Positions 1 through 11,583 of a stretch of 64,000 nt of DNA are shown here, in pieces. Source of the DNA: Gymnothorax reevesii (taxonomy: Eukaryota; Chordata; Actinopteri; Anguilliformes; Muraenidae); the NCBI GenBank assembly GCA_029721435.1, contig CM056588.1:37279430-37343429 (forward strand), written 5' to 3'. The translations under genes were made by a program, and so were the position numbers. How positions within the stretch are numbered: the first letter of the stretch is position 1; each line of letters starts with the position of its first letter. The notes under the pieces are model-generated. The model saw only the letters and a program-made list of their open reading frames with translations. It ran no database searches and was not told the origin of the DNA.

Positions 1-523
1 ATAAAGTGTATCTTATCGTATCTTGAACGTCGACTGATCGCTGCAGCTCCTCGAAGCTGTATGCGGACTCTCCGCTTCGAGGCATAAACCAATACCACAA
101 TGAACATTCGAAGTGACGACATAGAAGGAAGCCCAGTGACGCTGACATGATGCTGTCATAATAGACGTTCTTCCCCCAGCGCTGGAAGGGTGACGAAACC
201 GAGCGGGCATATTGGTATGTTCGGTAGCAATGAACTATTACATTGTATCCTATGGCAGGGCTAACCACGAGTCTTTTCAGCGCAGCAAACATTTATCGCG
301 TTGGCAAGTCAATGAATAGGGCATTTACGATGTATATATCGTGATTAATAGGTTATGTCAACGTTAGGCCATGTACACACGTAGCCGGGTATTTTTAACC
401 CTCTCCAGCCCAATTTATTATCTTGAGATATGAAAAATCTTTCATTCGTGGAGAATAGTTCTCATACACTCGTGACTGCAGGTGGAACTAATGTTGTATT
501 TTTGCAATACTGAGCTGGAAGAG
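1..523. repeat. Partial third copy of the duplicated unit
   Basis: This stretch is nearly identical to 29633-30162 and overlaps in content with 1174-1529. It has the full middle part that 1174-1529 lacks. It stops matching at the base where the palindromic repeat begins in the other two copies. The real left end lies outside the window, so a further duplicate probably continues upstream. No gene is visible. Confidence 0.85.
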
Positions 524-755
524 TAACTTTATCAAACCATTTCCCGTGTGGTCTTTATATTTTATCATCAGTCATCAATTAATTTATTGTTGCAAATTCG
601 CAACATGAGCCTGGAGAGGGTTAAAAACGAATATTTCCCCCCCTCCGTTTGTAAAAAAAAAAAATTATCCACACGACCCCGTCTCAGAAAAAAAATCCTT
701 CCACACATAACCAAACATCTGCGTTTTCAATAAGCCTCCAAATCTGTAGATAGCA

Positions 756-941
756 TTATTTCCCCAAAGAGTGGTAATGATGGGGTAAATTACCGACCGC
801 AATGTTGTCCGTCGCCTGTGCTCTTGGAGCAGTAGTTGGGCTTCTAAAATTAAACATGTATAAAAGCGCCTGCACAATAATTAACGCTATCACGGCTTTT
901 AAGGCACTACTCCGATCCATATAGCGTTTAAACACTGCCAA
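756..941 (-). CDS. Candidate first exon with type II signal anchor
   Basis: A 61-codon minus-strand ORF encodes a short basic N-terminus (MAVFKRYMDRSS), then a hydrophobic stretch of about 20 residues (roughly residues 13-32, ALKAVIALIIVQALLYMFNF), then a polar stem. This is the layout of a Golgi type II membrane enzyme such as a glycosyltransferase. I cannot assign a family because no catalytic domain is present. No downstream exon was recognised on the minus strand, and that strand runs off the window within 760 bp. It may be a stray exon, a pseudogene fragment or a chance ORF. It lies in the stretch between the two short unit copies and has no counterpart in copy B. Confidence 0.25.
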   Translation of the reverse strand: MAVFKRYMDRSSALKAVIALIIVQALLYMFNFRSPTTAPRAQATDNIAVGNLPHHYHSLGK

Positions 942-1526
942 AACTCGCGCGCATGATACCAGCGCACAGAACAGTATCCGCGAGCGTAAATGTATCCTCG
1001 CGAGGGCGCATTTCTAATCTGCGAGCGAACAGGGGTAAGCATAGATTTTAGTTTTAAAACCCTTACAGAAGAAAATATTCTGATAAACATAAAGTGTCAA
1101 GACGTGCTGGGTACTTACAAATACTAGGCGAGGATGGGTCAAATGTAGAGAACAAATTACCACACGGGGTTCAATAAAGTGTATCTTACGTATCTTGAAC
1201 GTCGACTGATCGCTGCAGCTCCTCGAAGCTGTATGCGGAATCGCCGCTTCGAGGCATAAACTAATACCACAATGAACATTCGAAGTGACGACATAGAAGG
1301 AAGCCCAGTGACGCTGACATGATGCTGTCATAATAGACGTTCTTCCCCCAGCGCTGGAAGGGTGACGAAACCGAGCGGGCATATTGTTATGTTCGGTAGC
1401 AATGAACTATTACCGTACATTTATTATATTGAGATATGAAAAATCTTTCATTCGTGGAGAATAGTTCTCATACACTAGTGGCTGCAGGTGGAACTAATGT
1501 TGTATTTTTGCAATACTGAGCTGGAA

Positions 1527-1827
1527 GAGAAAATCATCCGCGGTGCCTGACAACAGAAACTCACTAGCCAAGCTCATATACGCTATTACCGCAATATTGC
1601 CGATGCACGTCGGTAAGCAACTTTCTCGCGAACTGCAAAAATTCCCGTTCATATACGTCGAAAATATCGTTATATTGCCGCAATATGACGGTATTGGGTC
1701 GAGGGCGTATATGAACAGTAGCCAAGTTCATATACGCCATGACCGCAATATTGCCGATGCACGTCGGTAAGCAACTTTCTCGCGCACTGCGAAAATTCCC
1801 GTTCATATACGTCGAAAATATCGTTAT
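1527..1827. repeat. Palindromic MITE-like repeat, truncated copy
   Basis: This is the left arm and middle of the foldback element seen whole at 30160-30618. Within it a block that includes CCGCAATATTGCCGATGCAC is tandemly repeated. The right arm is gone. The junction at 1823-1827 (GTTAT) is shared by both sides of the missing segment, which fits a microhomology-type deletion. Confidence 0.8.
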
Positions 1828-2339
1828 GTCTTTCTTAGGTCGTGCAGTAACATATCAGACATAGTGCATACAGTATACAAAACCAATACCGTTATGCAGT
1901 ATTAAATTTGTATCTCCAAAAGATGCTACTTTGGCAGAAAACTTACTTGCTCCGACATGGCAGTGTTGCTCCCTCGGCCCAAGTACCCCTGACTGCAGGC
2001 CGCGGAATGGGGCGGGGACGGACATCCAATAGGTGTGGTCTATGGCAATGACAAGAACACCACCATCTGCTGGACGACTGCAGAAAGTACATATACTCAT
2101 CTGTAGTCTATGGAAATCGTAAATGTGCGCGTAAATATGTTAAAATAAAATTAAAATTTTACTTTATGAATATATTATCCCTTAGATGGCCCTGAAGGGG
2201 TTTTCCATAATAATGACCAACTCGCCGTACATCATCCCTCTCGCAGAGAACGGAACATAAAGTGCTTCACAATGGCATGATACCAAAGTAGCTCAGGAGT
2301 TGATAGAAGACACAGGAGAGAGCGGGACACAAAAGGAAA

Positions 2340-3080
2340 ACAGTGAGAAGGCATGAAAGCACAAAGAGGACATGCTATGGCCCCAGAAGGACAGGGCCTC
2401 GACCCCGGGGGCCCTGAGAGCTTGTGTGGGGGTGGGCTTAGCCCGGAGCGCCAGGGAGGACCCCTGGAAATGACTGGGGAGCAGGCCCGGCCCCCCGGAG
2501 CCCACTGGGCGGGAGGGGAAGGTGGCGGCCAAAAGTAATCAGACGGGGTGGGTTTGGGCCCTGCCCTAGCTGCGCTCCCGGTCGAGCTGGGGGCCTGGTG
2601 AGAGGGCTCCATCCCAGCTTCGCCTCGCCACAAACCTCATCCCGATAGCCGGCTGCAGGGCGGAGATATGGGTAATACTCAGACGGGGCGCAGCTGCATT
2701 CCACGGGCCCCCCCAGGTCTCTGCGGGGCCGCAGCCCTTTTCGAGGGGCCTCGGTCCGTCTGGCCCGGCCCCTTGGAGGTAACCGGCAGGTGGCGACTTG
2801 GGCCTTCCCATCCTGGGGAGGCCGGGGGCTGGAACATGTTTGCGGCCGATCGGCACCGCACCCCGGGTTCAGCCAGGGCTCCCCTGAAAGGGCTCCCCCC
2901 GCCTTTGCTACCTCCAAACCCAGTCCTTATAGCTTGCTGCAGCGCAGAGTTATTTGCCGAAAAGCCCCCGCCCCTCCTTAGTTTCCCTGCGCCGCCCCGT
3001 GGCCCAGCAACCCCCTCCAAGGCTCGCCTTTCTCTTCCAGGTGACTCCCCCCAAAAGGCCCCCGGGGGCCAGGCTCAGGT
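2340..3080. repeat. GC-rich block of diverged repeats, copy A
   Basis: This stretch of about 740 bp is strongly GC-rich against AT-rich surroundings. Parts of 2601-2670 realign with 2887-2952 (a GGGCTCC..CAAACC..TATAGC..GCTGCAG order), so it appears to be built from diverged units of about 285 bp. Long frames on both strands are proline-, glycine- and arginine-rich and look like by-products of composition. I recognise no protein domain. Confidence 0.6.
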
Positions 3081-3452
3081 GCTGCAGGGAAAGGGATGAA
3101 CTGGTGTCACGCTCTTCAGCTGGATGGTTGCAATGTTCTGGAGCAAGGAATCTGATTTTAAAAAGTAATGCGGTGATACCACCAGCTTTCAGAAATTTGA
3201 CTAAGTCCCACAGTGGGTGACCAATTTGTCATATTTCTGAAATATGAATTCGGACAGTGTCCGGCTAGTCAAAAAAAATTACGTCCTATCCACAAAAACC
3301 TGACCACTTCTCTTTAACCTTTGTGGAAAATGTCATAAGATAAAGGACAGGTGTAAAGGGGAATTCCAAACGACTTAGGAAGACAACCGCGCTAGAGAAT
3401 CCGAATGCACTTACACCAAGCAACGTAATCATCAGTCCCCTGCCCATCATAT

Positions 3453-5039
3453 CCAACCCCAATTCCAAAATAGTTGGAACAAAGTGTTAATTGTGAATAA
3501 AATCAAAATGCAATGACTTTCAGATCACATGAGCCAATAGGTTATTTACAATAGAACATAGATAACATTTCAAATGTTGAAACTGAGACATCTAACGTTT
3601 TTATCCACAAAATGAGCTTATTTCAAATTTTATGGCTGCAATTGGTCTCAAAAAAGTTGGGACACAGACAAAAAAAGGGCTGAAAAAGCAATTAATATAC
3701 AAGAGAAACAGCTGAAAGAACATTTAGCATGTAATTAAGTTAACTGGCATCAGGTGTGTAACATGATTGGCTATAAAAGGGATGTCTTAGAGAGGCTAAG
3801 TCTCTCAGAAGTAAAGATGGCAAGAGACTCTCCCACCTGTGAAGGTTTGCGTAAAAAATTGTGCAATACTTTAAAAACAATGTTCCTCAACGTCAAATTG
3901 CAAAGGCTCTGAAGGTCTCGTCATCGACAGTGCACAATATCATCAAAAGATTCAGAGAAACTGGAAAAATCTTGGTGCGTAAGGGAGTCTGGACAAGGCT
4001 GAAGACCTTTACTGGATGCCCGTGATCTTCGGGCCCTCAGACGCCACTGCATCACGCACTGGCATGATTCTGTCATTGACATTACTGGATGGGCCCAGGA
4101 ATATTTCAAGAAACCACTGTCTGTAAACACAGTCCGCCTTGCCATCTACAGATGCCACCTAAAACTCAATCATGCAAAAAGGAAGCCATTGTTGCGCTTG
4201 ATCCAGAAGTGCCGCTGTGTTCTATGGGCAAAGGCTTTCAAAATGGACTGTAGCAAAGTGGCAAAATGTCCTGTGGTCAGACGAGTCCAAATTTGACATC
4301 CATGATTTCCAACAAGAGTGTTGTGTCCTCCGGGCTAAAGAGGAGAAAGACCACCCCTCCTGTTATCAGCATTCAGTTCAAAAGCCAGCATCTCTGCATG
4401 GTATGGAGATGCATTAATGCATATGGTGTGGGACACTTACATGTTTTAAAAAGCACCACGAATGCTGAAAGGAATATAAAGGTTTCAGAGCAATATATGC
4501 TCCCCATCAGACAACATCTATTCCAGGGAAGGCCTTGTGTATTTCAGCAGGACAGTGCAAAACCACATACTGCAGCTATTACAACAGCATGGCTTTGTAG
4601 TAGAAGAGCCTGTGTGCTGAACTGGCCTGCCTGCAGTCGCGATCTTTCACCGATTCAGCACATTTGGCGCATAATTAAACGAAAAGTCCGACAAAGGCGA
4701 CCCAAAACTCTCCAGCAGCTGGTAGCCTGTAATAAACAAGAGTGGGATCAAATTCCAATGGCTAAACTCAAGAAACTTGTCTCCTAAATGCCCAGATGCC
4801 TCCACTCTGTGTTAAAAAGAAGAGGAGATGCTACAACGTGGTAAACAGGCCCCTGTCCCAACTTTTTTGAGACCTGTAGCAGCTTTCAAATTTGAGATGA
4901 TCTCATTTTATGGATAAAATTGTAAAATTTCTCTGTTTCAACACTTGATATGTTATCTCTGTTTTATTGTGAATAAAATATTGGCTGCTGTGATTTGAAA
5001 GTCATTGCGTTTTGATTTTATTATTCGGAATTGAGGTTG
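3453..5039 (+). mobile_element. Tc1/mariner element, copy A
   Basis: Inverted ends read CAACCCCAATTCCAAAATAG on the left and the matching GGAATTGAGGTTG on the right, next to TA. The plus-strand transposase is broken. A start-like ATG at 3816 begins the helix-turn-helix part, and a separate open piece (4266-4787) has the catalytic-domain signatures FQQDSAKPH and LNWPACSRDLSPIQHIW. The third acidic residue (normally E in the family motif PIENIW) is replaced by Q. The right terminal repeat lacks 27 bp that copy B retains. This copy should be immobile. Confidence 0.9.
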
Positions 5040-6249
5040 TACTTTTCTTTACGCAGTTGGCCAGCCGAATGGTCGTCGGTTTAAATATTGCAGCTGCACA
5101 GAATTGTGGGATAGCGTTATCTCCCTTCTTTTTGAAAAGGATGGTTCTGTGTACCCTATGGGGCACCTTTCCTTGACTTTTATAGAATTCGAATCCCCTT
5201 GTCATGACTGCCACGTAATTTTTTCCGGATCATTTATCGGGTGTTAGGCACTTTCCTAGGCGAAAAAGACTATTCGGCCTCAGCCCCGCTCCTTCGAAAT
5301 TTGGGATAAACTTAATCCGGTAGGGAACACAGAGATATTAGAAAACTAGAGTGGACGCCGCGTGGGCAGGGCCAAAGCGCTGACGGCAGAATAGCTCGAC
5401 CATCATGGGTATGTATAAATGTCCGATGAGACACATGGAAACAGTAGGCTGAACGTGAGTGTAGACTTTTTTCCCTCCTTTGAAGGGGGTGGAGTCTTTT
5501 TTCCGTATTCTTTTAATATCTTTTCATACTTAAAAATGACAGGAATAAGGAATTGAGATTGAACAACAATTTTTATGCTCCATTATTTGGCAAAGCTAAA
5601 GAATTATTGTCTTACCCTTTCTATTCGCTCAGTTACCCACGTTTTCGTTTCGTTCAAAGAAAAAGCGTTCGGGTGATTCTCGCGTTACGTGAGTGACATT
5701 TGGAAGGTATTCTCGACATAAAAATAAAGTCATCTCTCGATATACCTCCCACCGTTATGCCATATTCGCTAAACGGCAGCTGCATAAGAATCCCCAATGC
5801 ATTTGCTTCCGCCATGTGCCTCCCTTCGTACCAGTGTCGTTAAACCGATATATTTTCCAAACGCTGTACCGCCAGCTTATTCGAATAAAACTATGTAATG
5901 TTACCACCGTGTTTTCAATTGCGAAATATACTGTATAACCCAGGACAAATCGTAGATCTGGTGACTGGATGGCCTTCGTCTTCTACATACTGGCCGTATC
6001 ATCTTCAGGCAATGCCAAAGCATCGAACAACACTGAAGGCTCCCAAGATAGCAAGCTCCTCCGCACTGGATCTGTCCCGGCTCTGAGCCGGATTAGCTGC
6101 AGCCGGGGCAGATCCGGAGCGGAGGTGCTTGCTAGCTGGGTCAGAGCATCGCACAATGCCTAGCTTAGAAAAGGAAGCCGAAAATGTTTAACTGTGGTGA
6201 GTTTGCAGTTATCGATATCGTAGAATGCCGTCATGTTCATACTGTACAC

Positions 6250-7066
6250 CAGTGACGTGCGTTGGAGGTTGGTTTGGTGAGGCACAAACATCTCCTTTGG
6301 TTGATTAGCAATCAGACGATTAACTAGTTTAATAAGACTATTCGGCAGAATGACGGGCCAGTTTAAGTTTCCGCGGCGTTATAACTCAGGACATGGAACC
6401 TGAAATGTTCAACAGCAGATTTGCACGAACTAGCTTCCAGGAAGCTGAAGCAATGTCATCAAAAAAATATTAACGCAGTTCGACTTATGCAGAGTTCAAT
6501 GCTTAATCAATAGCCTATAATGCATTCTCCTTTAAATACGCGCTGTTACACCCAAACAAAAAGCGGGCGTTTATTTTCAGTCTTCTTTCGTAATGCGATT
6601 AACAAAATGTTTAAATGATATGCAGAATTACCGAGAGCCGAGAATTTTTCCTAATTGATTATTCAGATTTCCATCCTTGCAGTCTCGAATTGCAGCGTAT
6701 ATGTAAATGAAGCTATTATTATCTCCTCTATCAGTATCATGCTTCCATAAGGCTTGGTCTTAATTGTTTTGATTGTCAATCAGGAACAGTACGTGGGAAC
6801 AGGTTCACAAAATCCTGTGATAAAAGTTTGGGTCACTGCCTCACCTCACCGCACGTCTCTGGCTTCCTGTAAGCAAATACTCGCAAATTTGCAGTTTCGT
6901 GAGCATTTCAAGTTCCATGTAGCCTACTAAGTAATAACGCCGCGGAAACTTAAAATGGCCCGTCATTCTGCCGAATAGTCTTACGAAACTAGTTAATCGT
7001 CTGATTGCTATCAAGCAAAGGGAAGGTTTCTGCCTCACCAAACTAACCTCCGACTGCACGTCACTG
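6250..7066. mobile_element. Non-autonomous hAT element, copy A
   Basis: The 817-bp element starts CAGTGACGTGC and ends with its inverse. It has inverted arms of about 220 bp (6250-6440 and 6850-7066). It is flanked by a perfect 8-bp duplication, CTGTACAC (6242-6249 and 7067-7074), which fits the hAT superfamily. It encodes no transposase. Confidence 0.85.
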
Positions 7067-8049
7067 CTGTACACAAACCGTTGTAGCTAACGCTATTTTC
7101 GCTGAACCGCCAGCTGGACCTTGGTGCCGAAGTGGGCGGTATAACAACAGCAGACTTTAATTGAATTACAAAATTAGATTCATGACAATGTGTAGTAGTA
7201 GTAGCAGAGGTAGTTGTAGTGGTATATTTAGAACTGTACTTGTACGCAATAATAAATACATGAGAAATACATCACACTTTTGTACAGTCAGAGGACACAC
7301 AGTTTTAACTTTGAAAAATGCCAATGGCTGCAATCTACACTCTCTTAAATCACCCAACTGTCTTGAGCCATTTTAAACAAAAGCAGTTCTATAATAATTA
7401 CAAGTCCTACAAAGGACCTACTTCGTCACATACCAGTAAAGCGAGCATGGTCACACCAATACTTATGCAAAAGAATGCTCCGATATACATTTCCAAGATG
7501 GCGGCGGTATGCCGCCTCGGAAGTGACAGGATTGTCCACTCTAGTTTTCTTATATCTCTGTGATTAAACCCATGACCCTTTTGACTTTCTGTACTTGAGT
7601 TCATCTTCAAATGTTAAGCAGAGCTGGGAAAAAAAAAAAAACAAAACAAAAAACTGACAGAACACAAATAATTCTACTTGAAAACATTTTTAATATATAC
7701 ATGAAAATAATGCCATTCATCAATTAAAATAAAATGGCTAAAATATTTGCACCGTAACGCCAGCTCGCTATATTGACTTGGCCGCATATAGAATGTTCAT
7801 CACCCTTGCGGAACAAGAACAGAGAATTGGGCCGATGGCACTCCACAGTTAACAGGTGCTGCATGTTCCCCCAATAAGGAAAGACGACAATGACTGCGTT
7901 TACATGCACACCATATTCTGATTAAGGTCCATATTCGGGTTAAGGTAATATTCCGAATAAGGTGTTTACATGCGCTGAGCGATGGGAATATTCCGTTTAC
8001 ATGTTTATTAGCATATCCACCACTTAGGTCCGATCTCAACACCGGGTTT

Positions 8050-9689
8050 TCAGCAAATATAACGCTCAAAAGTACTCGTCATGGCTTTGGTTGCCTTCAG
8101 ATAGAGCTTTAAAGCCGACATCGACTCCACTTTCTTGGCCATTGCCATCGCCAGCGGTCTCTGTCCAAGAATTTCATCCATGACCGCGAAATAAATGAAA
8201 CTGGCTAGATCAGGGCCGCTGGTATTGTTTTGTTTTTGGCAGTGACTATTTTTAGCCAGTCGTGAGCTTACTGTAATTTGCTATTCTTATGAACTCCCGT
8301 ATCCGCATGCTCAATACAAAATTCGACCGCGGAAAAAAATTGCGACTCAACTGGGTTGAATCCTGCTTTCGCTGCGTGCCTTGTGCTTATCATTACTAGA
8401 CCGGCTAGCCGGCTTACTTTTAAGTTACAGTCAGGATGTCCTCCACTCAAGTTAGGTAAGGTCAGTTATTAGCCAACTAACTTTGCCAGCTTGCCATCGA
8501 ACTCATTAGCCAACTTGTACTCTAGAATTTCTTGCAAGAACGAATTTTGTGCAGCTATCAGCTCTTCTACACGACACTAATCACTACTGACTACTGATTG
8601 TGGAGAGTGACGACCTGACTGTTCCCCAAATATTAGGGAGCAAACGTTGAACCTAAAATTACACTCTCATAACTACCTAACCCGTTAGCTAAATTAAGCA
8701 TCTAGCAAGATAACGTAAGTAATTTTACAGCCGTCTCGCTAGCTAACGTCAGACGATACTGTTATGGCCCCAATTTGTTATTACATTTACAACATAACAG
8801 CAACAGCAAGGGATGACAGACAAAGTTTTTAAAACTCAAACACATTTAATTAACAAAGACTAAACTACTATTTACAACTTTGACCAAGATTGAATATATA
8901 TATAAAAAAAATATTTCCAGTCCCTTGTTTTGGTGGGGTGGCTTGGTGATGTCCTGGGTGAGGAAAAATGCTCAAATACAGGCCAAAAATCCACAAAAGA
9001 AACTTCACAGGTCCTGAACAGAGATGACAGGTCTGGTCACATGTATCCTTCTTCTTGCAATTTCTCCTCCTACTTTACTGTCTCAATTCTTTTCTTTATA
9101 TACTCTTTTGCAGACCCCACCCACATTTAGACCTCTTTTTTTTAATTTTCTGAGACTTGCCCCAGACATGTCCAGGACATGTCGAAACATGACTCCAGTC
9201 TGAGCTTAACAAAAAAAAGGTGAATACTGCCATCTAGTGGCCTATATTCACATTGCAATACATTACAGTATTATCCTGATTTCCTACATTGTGCAGGAAC
9301 ATACGGAAGCTCGTAAGAATAGCAAATTGGAGTAAGATTACGACTGGCGTTAGAAGAGCCACCGCCTTTACTTTTTTCGCTTCGGAATACACCGCCTTTA
9401 GTTTTCCAGCGATGCTGAACTTGATTGGCACTTGGCGGTTAACACAAAACCAGCCTCTCCACTTTTCGCACACCTTAAAGATATCGTTGTTACGGTGCTT
9501 TCGACCATCGATATATTCCAATATATTCATTTCTTTCATTATCCGAATGCACACAGTCGTCTCCTCTTCGCTCCAAAAATGCAAAATCCTTGCGAAGTTA
9601 ACTGGCGCACACGTTGTTGAATATTCTATTCGGGGGCATATTCCGATTAAGGTGTATACATGGGCTAATATTCCGATTAAAACGGGCAT
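8050..9689 (-). pseudogene. Myb/SANT-like transposon protein, split by LTR, copy A
   Basis: The N-terminal part (9258-9689) contains HFWSEEETTVCIRIMKE, then an acidic/aromatic helix, R-H-N-N-D-IFK, and KLKAVYSEAKKVK. This resembles the trihelix Myb/SANT-like DNA-binding domain of DNA-transposon accessory proteins. A likely C-terminal part lies at about 8050-8240 (ASFIYFAVMDEILGQRP, a short aromatic-acidic segment typical after such domains), ending in TGA at 8050-8052. A solo LTR (8760-9257) sits between the two parts and supplies the stop of the upstream frame. The first residues before HFWSEEE overlap the transposon end and may not be translated. It is inferred to be inactive. Confidence 0.6.
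8760..9257 (-). mobile_element. Solo LTR, copy A
   Basis: The 498-bp unit reads TG...CA on the minus strand and is flanked by the 4-bp duplication ATAC (8756-8759 and 9258-9261). On the minus strand it has a TATA-like GAGTATATAAAG in the middle and an AATTAAA-type signal before the end AACAAATTGGGGCC. No internal retrotransposon region remains. The 4-bp duplication suits a Gypsy-type or endogenous-retrovirus-type LTR. I do not choose between them. Confidence 0.8.
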
Positions 9690-10466
9690 GTGCCAGGGGT
9701 CTTAATCGGAATATTTCGAATCGGAAAATGACCTTAATCGGGTTATTGCACGCGTTTACATGACAGGTAAGCAATCGGAATATTCTAATATTCCGATTAA
9801 TTCAGGAATATTGGTGTGCTTGGAAACGCAGCCTGCGTTTGCCAGGACTTATTGCTGTCATGAAGGGCCGTGTTCTGGCACACCCGCTGGCTGCGCCACT
9901 GCTGCCTAGGTGAGGACAGTGCATCGGGTGGTGCAGGAAAATATCGCAAAGCAGAAATTCAGAAGTGCAATCGAACTGCAACACCGCAATGCAAGTTAAA
10001 CGGTGTCAGTGCCAAACCTAAGATTTCTTTATTCCCCTGAACCAAAATCGCCCCTCCTTAACTTATGTCTGCTTTGCAGTATAGTTTAAAAGGAGAGGGG
10101 GTTGAGCAGAGGAGGAGACTAGGAGCTGTAACTACAAAATGAAATTCCAGAAAGCCGAATTTTTCATTCAAGACTTAGTGAGTTAACAGGGTGATCATCG
10201 CTGCCGTCAATTCCTTGTGCAAAAGAGAATTTAAACTAAAATGTTGAAAAATGAGGCCAAAGATAATTGAGCTGAATTAGCCACTGTGGCTTTTTTTTTA
10301 ATGTGGCCGAAGAAATTTGAGATAAATTAGCCACGGTTTTCTTCTCGTGCAACCCCTGCTCTTTGCTTAGAACGCCTCGTGCGAGTTTTTTTTTGTCCAA
10401 TCAAGATAAGGATTTTGCTTCGATGGCGGCAAGTTGCTGCTCTGTGACGAAGGTCTGTACGTTACC

Positions 10467-10510
10467 ATGGTCTACTTCAGAACTAAAGTGGTGTCTAACG
10501 CAGATCTGAG
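10467..10510 (+). CDS. Candidate first coding exon, copy A
   Basis: An ATG in good context (TACCATGG) opens 44 bp encoding MVYFRTKVVSNADL. It ends exactly at a consensus splice donor (GAG followed by GTAAGTC). A CCAAT motif (GTCCAATCAAG) lies about 75 bp upstream. The stretch is unchanged in copy B, although flanking sequence differs. I do not recognise the gene and found no second exon. Possibly the 5' end of a gene or pseudogene carried in the duplication. Confidence 0.3.
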
Positions 10511-11258
10511 GTAAGTCTCGTTATCTGTCAGCGATATAATATACTGTTTAAATTGTGGTTATGTATCTAGACATCTGTTTGCTATAGTAAGGAGTTCTTA
10601 AAGTGTGTTGTGATCCGTTTCTCATGTTTAACGTCATTGTGAATAGCTCGTCTGAATTGTGTTAACATTAGCCGCCTAGATTTTATTGATGCAATGCTTG
10701 TGATTTTTGAAAGACAATCTCCTCTGCACCCGAATGGTTAAGTGGTTTAATGTAATTTATGCTGTTGTCGTGAGATCACGGAAATGAAAACGAACTGGTA
10801 AGGAATAAAATTACACCTGTTTCTGCTGTAGGCTAGAATTAGGCTAAAGTAGTGATTAAACCCAAACACCTGTTCCGGTCTAGCGGATTATGTCACGTTA
10901 ACTTTGACGAAGCAGTTGTGTTAACACAACGATTCAGGGCTGGCGGGGTAAGTTATCGCATCGCAAGATGCGATCAGCTTTTTAAAAATCCGCCAATCTT
11001 CGACGGGCTTTTGAAATCCCATCGCATATTTTGCGATACAGTCTACGGATAATATGAAAAGAAGTTTTATTCAAGTTTTGAATGAAGGCGGGCTCCTACA
11101 GTTTCTCAATATCATCCTGATCGGCCTCCGCAATCGCACCATGGATGGCCTAACGGCGCGACTCTCCCTGTTCTTGGCGACACTCGTGTTGACTCCACAC
11201 GCAAACGAAGTTCCGAACAGCCGAGAACCAACACGAGAACGCGTGCTTGTCACCTAAC

Positions 11259-11575
11259 ACTGGTTAGGTCGGTCTGCTCCTCATTATCGCTTCTTAATCA
11301 TTATAGGCCACATTTTGGTTTTGATTTGTCAGTTGGCTGAATAAATGGCTTGATTGCAAGTCAGGCAAAGTACACGGGAATTGACTTAAGGTGAGCTAAT
11401 TATGCCAAGGCGATGGAGGCTGTCCAACCTCGCTGGTAATTAGCGGACATTTCAAATGACCGCATTAGGTAAGAGTCATAGAAAAGGTAATAAGCAATCA
11501 CGTCTGTCTGCCTCATAGTGGCAGTTACTTTTATTGCGCTTAAATTAATCGCGATTAATTATTGCGACAGCCCTA
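11259..11575. mobile_element. Right-arm remnant of hAT element (copy A)
   Basis: Matches the right arm of 43452-44620, including its end GACAGCCCTA and the right-hand ATATTTAT target copy (11576-11583). The left arm, internal part and left target copy are missing, so this end is the product of a deletion and not a separate insertion. Confidence 0.85.
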
Positions 11576-11583
11576 ATATTTAT

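Larger units (their letters stand above)
7894..9831. mobile_element. DNA transposon with Myb/SANT ORF, copy A
   Basis: The outer inverted ends read CTGCGTTTACATGCACACC on the left and GGTGTGCTTGGAAACGCAG on the right. The subterminal zones carry many copies of ATTCCGATTA and TTTACATG motifs in both orientations, typical of transposase-binding regions. It carries a Myb/SANT-like ORF on the minus strand and a solo LTR nested at 8760-9257. I cannot see a target duplication. The accessory-protein type is known from PIF/Harbinger and other DNA transposons, so the superfamily stays open. Confidence 0.7.

Noticed and set aside
1174..1830. Possible CRISPR-like or clustered regularly spaced repeats
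   Set aside because: Repeats are few, palindromic and in a eukaryotic transposon context, without uniform spacers.
7193..7222. GTAGTAGTAGTAGCAGAGGTAG run as a functional element
   Set aside because: A short imperfect trinucleotide run with the same sequence in both duplicates; nothing beyond simple-sequence character.
9289..9705. 138-codon plus-strand ORF antisense to the Myb/SANT frame
   Set aside because: Overlaps the domain-bearing minus-strand frame and the transposon end; the protein has no recognisable features.
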